A stretch of 8,623 nucleotides of DNA from the NCBI GenBank assembly GCA_025362115.1, contig JANYIK010000182.1, forward strand, positions 1 through 8,623, written 5' to 3'. Source of the DNA: Methylophilaceae bacterium. GTDB lineage: Bacteria > Pseudomonadota > Gammaproteobacteria > Burkholderiales > Methylophilaceae. The notes beneath the pieces are model-generated. The model worked only from the letters and a program-made list of their open reading frames with translations. It did not search any database and was not told the DNA's origin. Made by a program: the position numbers and the translations under genes. Shown piece after piece: positions 1-6,641 of this stretch (its first letter is position 1; the number at the start of each line of letters is the position of its first letter).

Positions 1-50
1 GGTACGTAGGGCGTGAGGTTTTGGATGGTTTCGGACCAGAATTTACTCAT
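1..50 (-). CDS. hisC: Histidinol-phosphate aminotransferase HisC, N-terminal fragment
   Basis: The minus strand from the ATG at 50 reads MSKFWSETIQNLTPYV before the window ends. This resembles the start of HisC proteins, which often have a short helix followed by a 'LTPYVPGEQP' type segment. HisC is the PLP-dependent enzyme that transaminates imidazole-acetol phosphate to histidinol phosphate. Position directly after hisD fits the usual hisG-hisD-hisC order. Only 16 full codons are visible, so no catalytic residues can be checked. The upstream sequence on the minus strand (ACTTAATTGAC before ATG) has no clear Shine-Dalgarno. A 181-nt gap with two palindromes separates it from hisD. The identification rests on a short N-terminal match plus context. 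Confidence 0.8.
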   Translation of the reverse strand, partial: MSKFWSETIQNLTPYV

Positions 51-80
51 GTCAATTAAGTACAGACGCGTTATAAGCAC

Positions 81-108
81 CGTCATTCCCGCGCAGGCGG
101 GAATCTAG
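81..108 (+). repeat. dRS3/REP-like palindromic repeat, copy 1
   Basis: This 28-nt element starts CGTC, then has an 8-bp perfect stem ATTCCCGC (85-92) and GCGGGAAT (97-104) around the loop GCAG, and ends CTAG. It agrees with the 20-mer ATTCCC-N8-GGGAAT known as dRS3 in Neisseria, and similar REP-like elements occur in many beta- and gammaproteobacteria. A second copy at 159-186 lies in the opposite orientation. It is in the hisD-hisC gap and would form a stable hairpin in the transcript. No U-tract follows, so it is not a typical intrinsic terminator. Confidence 0.85.
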
Positions 109-158
109 TCTAGCTAACGCCAGCCGCCCAAAATTACAGTGACTACTATGAACCTTGG

Positions 159-186
159 CTGGATTCCCGCCTACGCGGGAATGACG
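159..186 (-). repeat. dRS3/REP-like palindromic repeat, copy 2 (inverted)
   Basis: Read on the minus strand this copy matches copy 1 at 26 of 28 positions, differing in the loop (GTAG for GCAG) and in the tail (CCAG for CTAG). The stem is ATTCCCGC (163-170) and GCGGGAAT (175-182). The pair is arranged tail-to-tail with about 50 nt between. Part of that spacer is itself complementary: CCAGCC at 120-125 and GGCTGG at 157-162, so the doublet could fold into a compound structure. The arrangement resembles a REP doublet (BIME). No RAYT transposase gene is in the window. Confidence 0.85.
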
Positions 187-231
187 CAATTGGATACGGT
201 TCAAGTTAATTGTATCTACGCTCATAAGAAG

Positions 232-1536
232 TTAATTCGTTTTCAAACGATACTCCGCCGACCTGGCATGCGCCTGCAAACCCTCACCCAAAGCCAATGT
301 AGAGGCAATTTTTCCCAAGGTCTGTGCGCCTGCTTCTGACAACATAATCAAGCTGGATCGCTTCTGAAAGTCATACACGCCCAAGGGCGAGGAAAAACGC
401 GCTGTACGTGAAGTCGGTAACACATGGTTAGGGCCAGCACAATAATCGCCGACGGCCTCGCAGCTTTGTCGCCCCATGAAAATAGCCCCTGCGTGTTTAA
501 TTTTTGCGGTCAAACTCACCGGGTCGGCCACCGACAATTCCAAGTGTTCAGGTGAAATGTAATTGGCAATGCTGGCAGCTTCGTCTAAATCGCGCACTTG
601 TATCAAGGCACCACGGTCTTGCAGCGAAGTTTTGATGATGTCTAGTCTTGGCATCTCCGGCAACAATCTGTTCATGCTGGCTTCCACACGCTTTAAGAAT
701 TCAGCATCCGGGCAGAGCAAAATCGCCTGCGCGAGTTCATCGTGTTCGGCTTGGCTGAACAAGTCCATCGCCGTCCAATCGGGATTACTTAGGCCATCGG
801 AAATCACCAGAATTTCGGAAGGCCCTGCCACCATGTCTATCCCTACCACGCCGAATACACGGCGTTTGGCCGCTGCCACATAGGCGTTGCCAGGGCCGAC
901 GATTTTATCTACTTGCGGCACGGTTTGCGTGCCATAAGCCAACGCACCCACGGCCTGAGCGCCACCGATGCGGAATACACGATCCACACCACATACCGCT
1001 GCCGCGGCCAGCACTAGCTGATTTTTTTCGCCATTAGGTGTAGGCACGACCATAATCAACTCTTGCACCCCGGCTACTTTTGCCGGAATCGCGTTCATCA
1101 GCACAGATGACGGATACGCCGCTTTACCGCCAGGCACGTACAAACCCACCCTATCCAAGGCTGTGACTTGCTGACCCAGCATCGTGCCATCAGGCTCGGT
1201 ATAGTTCCAGGAAGTCATCAACTGCTTTTCGTGATAAATCCGCACGCGCTCTGCGGCGGCTTCCAGCGCGTTGCGTTGCGCTGTTGGCAAGCCATTTAAT
1301 GCGGCTTGTAATTCAGCTTGAGGCAACTCCAACGCGGCCATACTGTCAGCTTGCAGCTTGTCAAAACGCTGCGTGTATTCCAGCACCGCTACGTCACCGC
1401 GCGCTTTCACATCTTTCAGAATGTCGGCGACAACCGCATCTATCTTACCGTCCTGAGCGCCTTCGAAGGCTAATAATTGCTTTAGCGCCGCATCAAAACT
1501 TACGTCAGTGCTAGATAATTTTCTTATTGTTAACAT
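232..1536 (-). CDS. hisD: Histidinol dehydrogenase HisD
   Basis: 434 aa, the normal family length. HisD carries out the last two NAD-dependent oxidations of histidine synthesis, from L-histidinol via histidinal to L-histidine, in the cytoplasm. Family residues are present: the GPSEILVI block at about 238-245, zinc ligands Q262 and H265 in SQAEHDE, D364 in VGDYCAGPNHVLPT, H423 near the C-terminus, and the catalytic pair E330-H331 in SPEHLEL. All four zinc ligands and the catalytic Glu/His are therefore intact. The ATG at 1536 lies 2 nt after the hisG stop (TAGCAATG), so translational coupling to hisG is likely; no strong Shine-Dalgarno is seen. hisC follows after a repeat-filled 181-nt gap. 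Confidence 0.97.
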   Translation of the reverse strand: MLTIRKLSSTDVSFDAALKQLLAFEGAQDGKIDAVVADILKDVKARGDVAVLEYTQRFDKLQADSMAALELPQAELQAALNGLPTAQRNALEAAAERVRIYHEKQLMTSWNYTEPDGTMLGQQVTALDRVGLYVPGGKAAYPSSVLMNAIPAKVAGVQELIMVVPTPNGEKNQLVLAAAAVCGVDRVFRIGGAQAVGALAYGTQTVPQVDKIVGPGNAYVAAAKRRVFGVVGIDMVAGPSEILVISDGLSNPDWTAMDLFSQAEHDELAQAILLCPDAEFLKRVEASMNRLLPEMPRLDIIKTSLQDRGALIQVRDLDEAASIANYISPEHLELSVADPVSLTAKIKHAGAIFMGRQSCEAVGDYCAGPNHVLPTSRTARFSSPLGVYDFQKRSSLIMLSEAGAQTLGKIASTLALGEGLQAHARSAEYRLKTN

Positions 1537-1538
1537 TG

Positions 1539-2180
1539 CTACTCGGCTTTCACGGCGACCGCAAAGGCATCAATAATGGGTTGTATCTGCTCACTCTTGA
1601 GTTTCAGCGAAGCTTGGTTGACGATAAGGCGCGAACTGATGGGCATGATCTCCTCTACCGCCACCAGATTGTTAGCCTTGAGCGTACCGCCGCTACTCAC
1701 CAAATCCACAATAGCATCAGCCAAGCCCACTAGCGGTGCCAGCTCCATGGAGCCATAGAGTTTGATGAGGTCAACGTGCATGCCTTTACCCGCAAAGTGT
1801 TCGCGGGCAATCTTGACGTATTTGGTGGCAACTTTGAGTCGTGCACCTTGCTGCAAACACGCCGTGTAGTCAAAACCCTGCTTAACCGCAACCATCATTT
1901 TGCAACGCGCAATTTTCAAATCCAGCGGCTGATACAAACCTGCACCGCCATGTTCCACCAGCACGTCCCGCCCCGCAATACCCAAATCCGCCGCGCCATA
2001 TTGCACATAAGTCGGCACGTCGCTCGCGCGGACGATGATGAGGCGCACGTCGTCGCGGTTGGTGGACAGAATCAGCTTGCGCGAAGATTCCGGCGCTTCA
2101 GATGGCACTATGCCCGCCGCTTCTAGCAGTGGCGCTGTTTCTTCAAAAATGCGACCCTTGGATAAGGCGATAGTAATCAT
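1539..2180 (-). CDS. hisG: ATP phosphoribosyltransferase catalytic subunit, short form HisG
   Basis: 213 aa. HisG condenses ATP with PRPP, the first and feedback-controlled step of histidine synthesis. The N-terminus MITIALSKGRI and the PRPP-binding loop at about 159-172 (DLVSSGGTLKANNL) are family signatures. Long-form HisG is about 300 aa with a C-terminal regulatory domain; that domain is absent here, so this is the short form. In known systems the short form works as a hetero-octamer with HisZ, a histidyl-tRNA synthetase paralogue. No hisZ lies in the window, so it should be elsewhere in the genome. The start ATG overlaps the murA stop in an ATGA, implying translational coupling between peptidoglycan and histidine genes. 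The gene ends 2 nt before hisD. Confidence 0.97.
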   Translation of the reverse strand: MITIALSKGRIFEETAPLLEAAGIVPSEAPESSRKLILSTNRDDVRLIIVRASDVPTYVQYGAADLGIAGRDVLVEHGGAGLYQPLDLKIARCKMMVAVKQGFDYTACLQQGARLKVATKYVKIAREHFAGKGMHVDLIKLYGSMELAPLVGLADAIVDLVSSGGTLKANNLVAVEEIMPISSRLIVNQASLKLKSEQIQPIIDAFAVAVKAE

Positions 2181-3433
2181 GAGCTCACTCGCTTGATGCG
2201 AGCCCCCAGTTGTGACAATTTCTCTTCTATGCGTTCATAACCACGATCCAGATGATAGATGCGTTCAACAATAGTCTCGCCACGCGCCACCAGCCCCGCC
2301 AGCACCAAGCCCGCCGAGGCGCGTAAATCGGTCGCCATCACCGTAGTGCCATCCAAGTGTTTTGCACCACGCACAAGGGCAGTATGGCCATCCACCTCAA
2401 TCTCAGCGCCCATACGACGCATTTCTTGTACGTGCATGAAGCGGTTTTCAAAAATGGTTTCCGTTACCTGTGCCACACCATCCGCTACCGTGTTCATTGC
2501 CATCAATTGCGCCTGCATATCGGTGGGGAAAGCCGGATGCGGGGCGGTTCTTAGATTCACCGCTTTCAGCTTGCCATCCGATTCTATAGTGATGCTATTG
2601 GCATCATGGCTAATCTTCGCCCCGGCTTCGCGCAGTTTATCAATCACCGCTTCCAGCAGATCAGCACGCGCATTGTTGAGCTTGACACGCCCGCCGGTCA
2701 TGGCGGTAGCGGCAAGATAAGTACCGGTTTCAATGCGGTCGCACACAATGGCGTAGTCACAACCTTGCAACTTCTCTACGCCTTCAATGGTGATGATATC
2801 CGTGCCAGCGCCACTGATTTTCGCCCCCATTTTAATCAAACATTCGGCCAAATCCACTACTTCCGGCTCGCGCGCGGCGTTTTCTAACACTGTCGTACCA
2901 TCGGCCAAGACTGCCGCCATCATCAGATTTTCTGTGCCAGTGACGGTGACCAAGTCCATAAAGATACGCGCACCTTTAAGGCGTTCGGATTTCGCCTCGA
3001 TGTAGCCGTGTTCTATGTGAATCTCCGCACCCATCGCCTGCAAACCTTTGATGTGCAGGTTGACCGGGCGCGAACCAATAGCGCAACCACCAGGCAAAGA
3101 TACTCGCGCCTTGCCAAAGCGTGCCAGCAATGGCCCCAGCACCAGGATGGAGGCGCGCATGGTTTTCACCATTTCATACGGTGCCAATGGATTGTGAATG
3201 TTGCTGGCATCCAGCGTGACGTTCATGCTCTCATCTACCGCCACCTGCATGCCCATATGAGCCAGCAACAGCAGCATGGTGTTGACATCACGCAAGTGCG
3301 GCACATTAGAAAAGCGCATAGGGCTTTCCGCCAGTAAACCCGCACAGAAGATGGGCAGCGTGGCGTTTTTAGCTCCAGAGATACGAATTTCACCGTTCAG
3401 GGGAAAGCCGCCTTGGATGATAAGTTTGTCCAT
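2177..3433 (-). CDS. murA: UDP-N-acetylglucosamine 1-carboxyvinyltransferase MurA
   Basis: 418 aa, essentially the E. coli length (419). MurA transfers enolpyruvate from PEP to UDP-GlcNAc, the first committed step of peptidoglycan synthesis, in the cytoplasm. K22-N23 in SGAKNA, the active-site cysteine C117 in LPGGCAIG (equivalent to E. coli C115), D305 in FPTDMQAQ and R397 in YHLDRGYERIEEKL are all present. Because the cysteine is kept (not Asp as in natural fosfomycin-resistant forms), the enzyme is predicted to be fosfomycin sensitive. The ATG at 3433 shares one base with the grxD stop (TAATG) and the stop overlaps hisG by 4 nt, so it lies within a coupled operon. E. coli murA also sits directly after ibaG and the mla genes. 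Confidence 0.98.
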   Translation of the reverse strand: MDKLIIQGGFPLNGEIRISGAKNATLPIFCAGLLAESPMRFSNVPHLRDVNTMLLLLAHMGMQVAVDESMNVTLDASNIHNPLAPYEMVKTMRASILVLGPLLARFGKARVSLPGGCAIGSRPVNLHIKGLQAMGAEIHIEHGYIEAKSERLKGARIFMDLVTVTGTENLMMAAVLADGTTVLENAAREPEVVDLAECLIKMGAKISGAGTDIITIEGVEKLQGCDYAIVCDRIETGTYLAATAMTGGRVKLNNARADLLEAVIDKLREAGAKISHDANSITIESDGKLKAVNLRTAPHPAFPTDMQAQLMAMNTVADGVAQVTETIFENRFMHVQEMRRMGAEIEVDGHTALVRGAKHLDGTTVMATDLRASAGLVLAGLVARGETIVERIYHLDRGYERIEEKLSQLGARIKRVSS

Positions 3434-3741
3434 TAGTCCGTCAGCAGCTTTTGTAATTCACCGTTTTGATACATCTCACGCATGATGTCGGCACCGCCCA
3501 CGAACTCGCCCTTGATGTAGAGCTGAGGAATGGTCGGCCAGTTGGAATAAGACTTGATGCCATCGCGAATAGCGGGGTCGGCCAACACATCAACCGCCAC
3601 CAGATCTTTCACACCGCAAGCTTTCAAAATCTGCACCGCCGTGCCGGAAAATCCGCATTGCGGAAACTGTGGTGAGCCTTTCATATAAAGCACTACCGAG
3701 TTACTCGTTACTTGTTGCTTGATTGCCTCTTGCGTATCCAT
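3433..3741 (-). CDS. grxD: Monothiol glutaredoxin, Grx4/GrxD type (CGFS)
   Basis: 102 aa from the ATG at 3741. The monothiol CGFS motif is at 29-32 (QCGFSG), with K21 before it and the glutathione-binding WPTIPQLYIKG (68-78) and VGGADIM (81-87) segments after it. This class binds a glutathione-ligated [2Fe-2S] cluster, serves in iron-sulfur delivery and forms heterodimers with BolA proteins. The frame is open to 3807 and could give a 124-aa product, but the extra 22 residues fall outside the family and overlap bolA. The ATG at 3741 has a GGAG 8 nt upstream and gives the family length. The gene lies between a bolA and murA, so its likely protein partner is encoded next door. Confidence 0.96.
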   Translation of the reverse strand: MDTQEAIKQQVTSNSVVLYMKGSPQFPQCGFSGTAVQILKACGVKDLVAVDVLADPAIRDGIKSYSNWPTIPQLYIKGEFVGGADIMREMYQNGELQKLLTD

Positions 3742-3749
3742 GATATTTT

Positions 3750-3753
3750 CTCC
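3750..3753 (-). promoter_or_regulatory. Ribosome binding site of grxD
   Basis: The minus strand reads TTGGAGAAAATATC and then ATG. The GGAG is 8 nt from the start codon and lies in the 19-nt gap after the bolA stop. It decides in favour of the ATG at 3741 over the longer open frame up to 3807. Confidence 0.8.
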
Positions 3754-3760
3754 AAAAAAT

Positions 3761-3997
3761 CTAACTGTTCCACTGCGATGGCATAAAAGTACGCAACGAA
3801 AGCGCATGAATTTCCTCGCGCATTCTGTCGCCCAAGGCTTTATAAACCAATTGGTGCTGCTGCACCATATTTTTACCTACGAATTCTGCGCTCACCACCA
3901 CCGCTTCAAAATGTGTGCCGTCATCGCCGCGCACTTCTACATGTTCACACGGCAGGCCGTTCATGATGTAAATCTTTAATTGCTCAGCGCTTAACAT
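3761..3997 (-). CDS. ibaG: BolA family protein, IbaG/YrbA-like
   Basis: 78 aa from the ATG at 3997. The BolA fold is recognisable: MLSAEQLKIYIMNGLP, the loop GDDGTHFEAVVVS with H29, then GKNMVQQHQLVYKAL and the C-terminal HALSLRTFMP with conserved H64. BolA-family proteins bind [2Fe-2S] clusters together with CGFS monothiol glutaredoxins, and a CGFS gene is the next gene in the operon. The short length and the place between mla genes and murA match E. coli ibaG better than bolA itself. The frame stays open to 4060, adding 21 residues inside the permease gene, but that extension is not family-like. The ATG at 3997 lies 1 nt after the permease stop (TGATATG), suggesting coupled translation. The function of IbaG in the envelope context is unsettled. 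Confidence 0.93.
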   Translation of the reverse strand: MLSAEQLKIYIMNGLPCEHVEVRGDDGTHFEAVVVSAEFVGKNMVQQHQLVYKALGDRMREEIHALSLRTFMPSQWNS

Positions 3998-3998
3998 A

Positions 3999-4754
3999 TC
4001 AACCCCGTAGCTTATAACCGCGTTTGAGCATCCATAAAGTAGCCGCCGCGAACAACACAAAGCTCACCACAACCACGCTAATACTTAAATAGGGCGACAC
4101 GTCACCTTGCCCAAAAAAACCGTATCTAAAGCCATCTATGATGTAAAAAAACGGGTTAAAGCGCGATACTTGCTGCCAGATTGGCGGCAACGAATGGATC
4201 GAGTAAAACACGCCGGAGAGAAAGGTCAGCGGCATGATGATAAAATTTTGAAAGCCAGCGAGCTGGTCAAACTTGTCCGCCCAAATGCCCGCGACGATGC
4301 CCATCGCCCCCATCATGGCGCTGCCGAACAGGGCAAAAGCTAATATCCACCCAGGTTGAGCCAAAGGTAACTCCACCCAAAACAGCGCCATCAAATACAC
4401 GCTCAAGCCCACCACCAAGCCACGCACCATCGCAGCAAGCAAAAAGGCAATAAAAAATTCCACGTAAGACAAAGGCGTGAGCAACAAAAACACAATGTTG
4501 CCCATGACTTTAGACTGAATCAGGCTAGATGAACTATTAGAAAAAGAATTCTGCAACAAAGACATCATCACCAATCCGGGAATCAAAAACGCGGTATAGC
4601 TGACATTGGGATAAACGTGGACGTGGGCTTCCAGCACGTGCGAAAAAATCAGCAAATACAACAAAGCGGTCATCACTGGCGCCATCACGGTTTGAAAGGC
4701 GACCTTCCAAAAACGCCAGATTTCTTTTTTGAATAAGGTATAAAGCCCTCTCAT
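3999..4754 (-). CDS. ABC-2 type transporter permease, YadH-like
   Basis: 251 aa. It is an inner-membrane protein of the ABC-2 family, the class of permease used in exporters of lipids, polysaccharides and drugs. A cytoplasmic start (MRGLYTLFKKEIWRFWK) is followed by about six hydrophobic segments, at roughly 20-40, 55-75, 104-128, 136-160, 168-188 and 224-244. The loop after segment 5 contains SIHSLPPIWQQVSRFNPFFYIIDGFRYG, a conserved ABC-2 feature before the last helix. The start ATG overlaps the upstream ATPase stop in an ATGA, so the two are surely partners. bolA follows after 1 nt. The substrate cannot be read from sequence. Neighbouring mla and murA genes point to an envelope component, but that is inference. 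Confidence 0.93.
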   Translation of the reverse strand: MRGLYTLFKKEIWRFWKVAFQTVMAPVMTALLYLLIFSHVLEAHVHVYPNVSYTAFLIPGLVMMSLLQNSFSNSSSSLIQSKVMGNIVFLLLTPLSYVEFFIAFLLAAMVRGLVVGLSVYLMALFWVELPLAQPGWILAFALFGSAMMGAMGIVAGIWADKFDQLAGFQNFIIMPLTFLSGVFYSIHSLPPIWQQVSRFNPFFYIIDGFRYGFFGQGDVSPYLSISVVVVSFVLFAAATLWMLKRGYKLRG

Positions 4755-5656
4755 GATGTGCTGCTCATGATGCTTAAGAATACGTCTTCCAAATCAGTTT
4801 CCATCATTTGCAAATCTTCCACGCCGACGTGTGCCGCACGGAGTTCGCCCAAAATACGTTCAACTTCAGACGTAGCACTTAAATTGAGCGTGACGTAACC
4901 TGCGTTTTCACCGCGTTTGAGCGGTTCCAAAGCGCTTGGTAATGTGCCAGATAGTTTCAATTTAAGCTGTTTGGATTGCAGCCGATTAAGCAGGTTTTGC
5001 GTAGAGTCCAGCGCCACGATTTCGCCCTGTTTTAACATCGCGACGCGCGAACACAGTGTCTCGGCCTCTTCCAGATAGTGAGTGGTAAGAATGATGGTGG
5101 TACCTTCACCATTGAGGCGCTTGATAAATGCCCACAATGTTTGCCGCAACTCCACGTCCACGCCAGCGGTGGGCTCATCCAGCACCAGCACCGGCGGCTT
5201 GTGCGCCAAGGCCTGAGCAATCAGGGCGCGGCGCTTCATACCTCCCGACAACGCGCGCATATTGGCGTTGGCCTTGTCGGTCAGGCCTAAGCCTTCTAAC
5301 ACCTCATCTATCCAAACATCGTTTTCCGGCCCACAACCAAAGTATCCGGCTTGGAAACGCAGCATCTCACGCACATTGAAAAACGGGTCGAAGACTAATT
5401 CTTGCGGTACAACACCCAGTAAACGTCGAGCATTGCGGTAATCACTCACCACGTCATGCCCCATCACTGACAGGCTACCGCTACTAGGCCGCAACAGCCC
5501 TGCCAGCAAGTTAATCAAGGTGGATTTGCCCGCGCCATTTGGCCCCAAAAGCGCAAAGAACTCACCTTGGGCAATCTCTAAACTCACCCCGCGCAAGGCT
5601 TGCAGCTTGCCGAATGACTTGTGGACTTGATCTATTTTAATCGCGGGATTTTTCAA
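4751..5656 (-). CDS. ABC-2 exporter ATP-binding protein, YadG-like
   Basis: 301 aa. All nucleotide-binding motifs are intact: Walker A GPNGAGKS at 38-45, Q-loop Q85, signature LSGGM at 136-140, Walker B VLVLDE at 156-161, and the switch histidine H193 in TTHYLEEAE. A C-terminal extension of about 80 residues after the ATPase core is usual for this subfamily (YadG, CcmA/DrrA type). It energises the permease encoded immediately downstream. The only sensible start is TTG at 5656 (TTG AAA AAT CCC): no in-frame ATG or GTG lies between the mlaB stop and the first conserved residues, and no clear Shine-Dalgarno precedes it. A 7-bp hairpin lies just upstream. Weak initiation of the exporter relative to mla is therefore plausible. 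Confidence 0.94.
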   Translation of the reverse strand: MKNPAIKIDQVHKSFGKLQALRGVSLEIAQGEFFALLGPNGAGKSTLINLLAGLLRPSSGSLSVMGHDVVSDYRNARRLLGVVPQELVFDPFFNVREMLRFQAGYFGCGPENDVWIDEVLEGLGLTDKANANMRALSGGMKRRALIAQALAHKPPVLVLDEPTAGVDVELRQTLWAFIKRLNGEGTTIILTTHYLEEAETLCSRVAMLKQGEIVALDSTQNLLNRLQSKQLKLKLSGTLPSALEPLKRGENAGYVTLNLSATSEVERILGELRAAHVGVEDLQMMETDLEDVFLSIMSSTS

Positions 5657-5662
5657 TGCATT

Positions 5663-5681
5663 TGCCGGAAAGTATCCGGCA
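5663..5681 (-). other. Hairpin in the mlaB-ABC exporter junction
   Basis: TGCCGGA at 5663-5669 and TCCGGCA at 5675-5681 form a perfect 7-bp stem with a 5-nt loop. It lies in the 32-nt gap between the mlaB stop and the TTG start of the ABC ATPase gene, only 6 nt from that start, where a Shine-Dalgarno would normally lie. It has no U-tract, so a terminator is unlikely. It may modulate translation of the exporter or protect an mRNA end; this is inference. Confidence 0.45.
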
Positions 5682-5688
5682 CCAAGAA

Positions 5689-6012
5689 TTAGTGAACGCT
5701 GTTTGCGCCTGACTCTTGCGAAACCAGCTGTGGAATCATTTCCAGCACACCGTACAAGCTCGCAAGACTTAGTAAGGATGGGGGCAATCCACTATATTTC
5801 AACTGCACTTGACGGCTATTAGCCACGCGCAACCATTCCAGCATCACACTAATCGCCGAGGAGTCGGCATCGCTGACTTCGCTTAAATCCAGCTCCAGTG
5901 CCTGTCCGCTCGTGAGCAGCGGTAATGACTCATCCAGCAGCGCACTGGCGGTTTCTACCGTCATCGCGCTATGGATGATCAGCCTGCCGCCTTGCTGTTC
6001 TATCAGCGTCAT
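5689..6012 (-). CDS. mlaB: MlaB, STAS-domain subunit of the Mla lipid transporter
   Basis: 107 aa, a single STAS domain. MlaB is a small cytoplasmic subunit that binds the ATPase MlaF and is needed for stability and activity of the MlaFEDB complex. The STAS core is seen in ALELDLSEVSDADSSAISVMLEWL (about 38-61). By alignment by eye, the D50-S51 pair occupies the position of the D-T pair whose threonine (T52) matters in E. coli MlaB, so a hydroxyl is kept. The ATG at 6012 overlaps the mlaC stop by one base (TAATG). Length and position after mlaC are as in E. coli. STAS proteins diverge greatly in sequence, so the assignment leans partly on context. Confidence 0.92.
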   Translation of the reverse strand: MTLIEQQGGRLIIHSAMTVETASALLDESLPLLTSGQALELDLSEVSDADSSAISVMLEWLRVANSRQVQLKYSGLPPSLLSLASLYGVLEMIPQLVSQESGANSVH

Positions 6013-6641
6013 TAGCCTTTGTCCTGCTTTTTATTCAGCAGTTGCTGATTTTTGTCCACCAGCTTTTGAATCACGACATCCAAGTTTCCTTGCCGTAGAT
6101 CGGTAGCGAACTGGCCTTTGTAGTTGGTCACCAGGCTGATGCCATCAATTTTCACGTCGTACACTTTCCAAGCGTCATCTTTTCTTTCCATTGAATAATC
6201 AATAGGGATGGGCGGGCCGCCGGGCTGCACGATTTGCGTTCTGACCACCACTTCCATATCCCCCGCAGCAGCACGTAATGGCTTGTAGTCTATGGTCTGG
6301 TTGCGGTACTTGGCCAGCGCAGAAGAGTAGGTACGCACCAACAGGTTACGAAACTCGGTCTGAAACTTGTCTTTTTGCTCGTCGCTAGCCTTGACCCAAG
6401 CACGTCCCAACACCATGCGCGACATCCGTTCAAAATTGAAATGCGGTACGATTTTCTCTTGTGTAATCGCCACGATTTTCTGCGTATCACCGGCTTGGAT
6501 GTCTTTGTCTTTTCTGACAATCTCCAACACTTCGTTAGCGGTATTCTTCACCATTACATCCGGCGCAATCACGTCACCGGCCGCTGCCAATTGGGTCGTC
6601 GCCAGCATCAATCCGGCTGTTAATAGTGTTGCTAACTTCAT
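6012..6641 (-). CDS. mlaC: MlaC, periplasmic phospholipid-binding protein
   Basis: 209 aa, close to E. coli MlaC (211). MlaC shuttles phospholipids across the periplasm between the outer-membrane MlaA complex and the inner-membrane MlaFEDB complex. A signal peptide is evident: MK, a hydrophobic core LATLLTAGLMLATTQ and a probable cleavage after AAA at about residue 21. Family segments include QKIVAITQEKIVPHFNFERMSRMVLG, the FRNLLVRTYSSALAKYRNQ helix and the late block DDAWKVYDVKIDGISLVTNYKGQF. The lysine-rich tail (NKKQDKG) is not unusual. The ATG overlaps the mlaD stop in an ATGA. There is no mlaA between mlaD and mlaC, although some betaproteobacteria place it there. Confidence 0.96.
   Translation of the reverse strand: MKLATLLTAGLMLATTQLAAAGDVIAPDVMVKNTANEVLEIVRKDKDIQAGDTQKIVAITQEKIVPHFNFERMSRMVLGRAWVKASDEQKDKFQTEFRNLLVRTYSSALAKYRNQTIDYKPLRAAAGDMEVVVRTQIVQPGGPPIPIDYSMERKDDAWKVYDVKIDGISLVTNYKGQFATDLRQGNLDVVIQKLVDKNQQLLNKKQDKG

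Noticed and set aside
81..186. CRISPR array
   Set aside because: Only two repeats, in inverted orientation and internally palindromic; no array of direct repeats or cas genes.
51..231. Promoter for hisC in the hisD-hisC gap
   Set aside because: TTGAAC-, TTGGGC- and TATAAC-like boxes can be found on the minus strand, but none form a pair with acceptable spacing and match.
139..339. 66-aa plus-strand open frame
   Set aside because: It runs through the dRS3-like repeat (WIPAYAGMT is its translation) and then antisense to hisD, with no ribosome binding site or family resemblance.
2259..3005. Long plus-strand open frames opposite murA
   Set aside because: They are antisense shadows of murA with unnatural composition; murA on the other strand has every catalytic residue.
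3742..3807. 22-residue N-terminal extension of the glutaredoxin
   Set aside because: It overlaps the end of bolA, has no match to the family, and a good Shine-Dalgarno precedes the ATG at 3741.
3998..4060. 21-residue N-terminal extension of the BolA protein
   Set aside because: It lies in the permease gene, uses a TTG start, and lacks BolA-like sequence; the ATG at 3997 gives the usual length.
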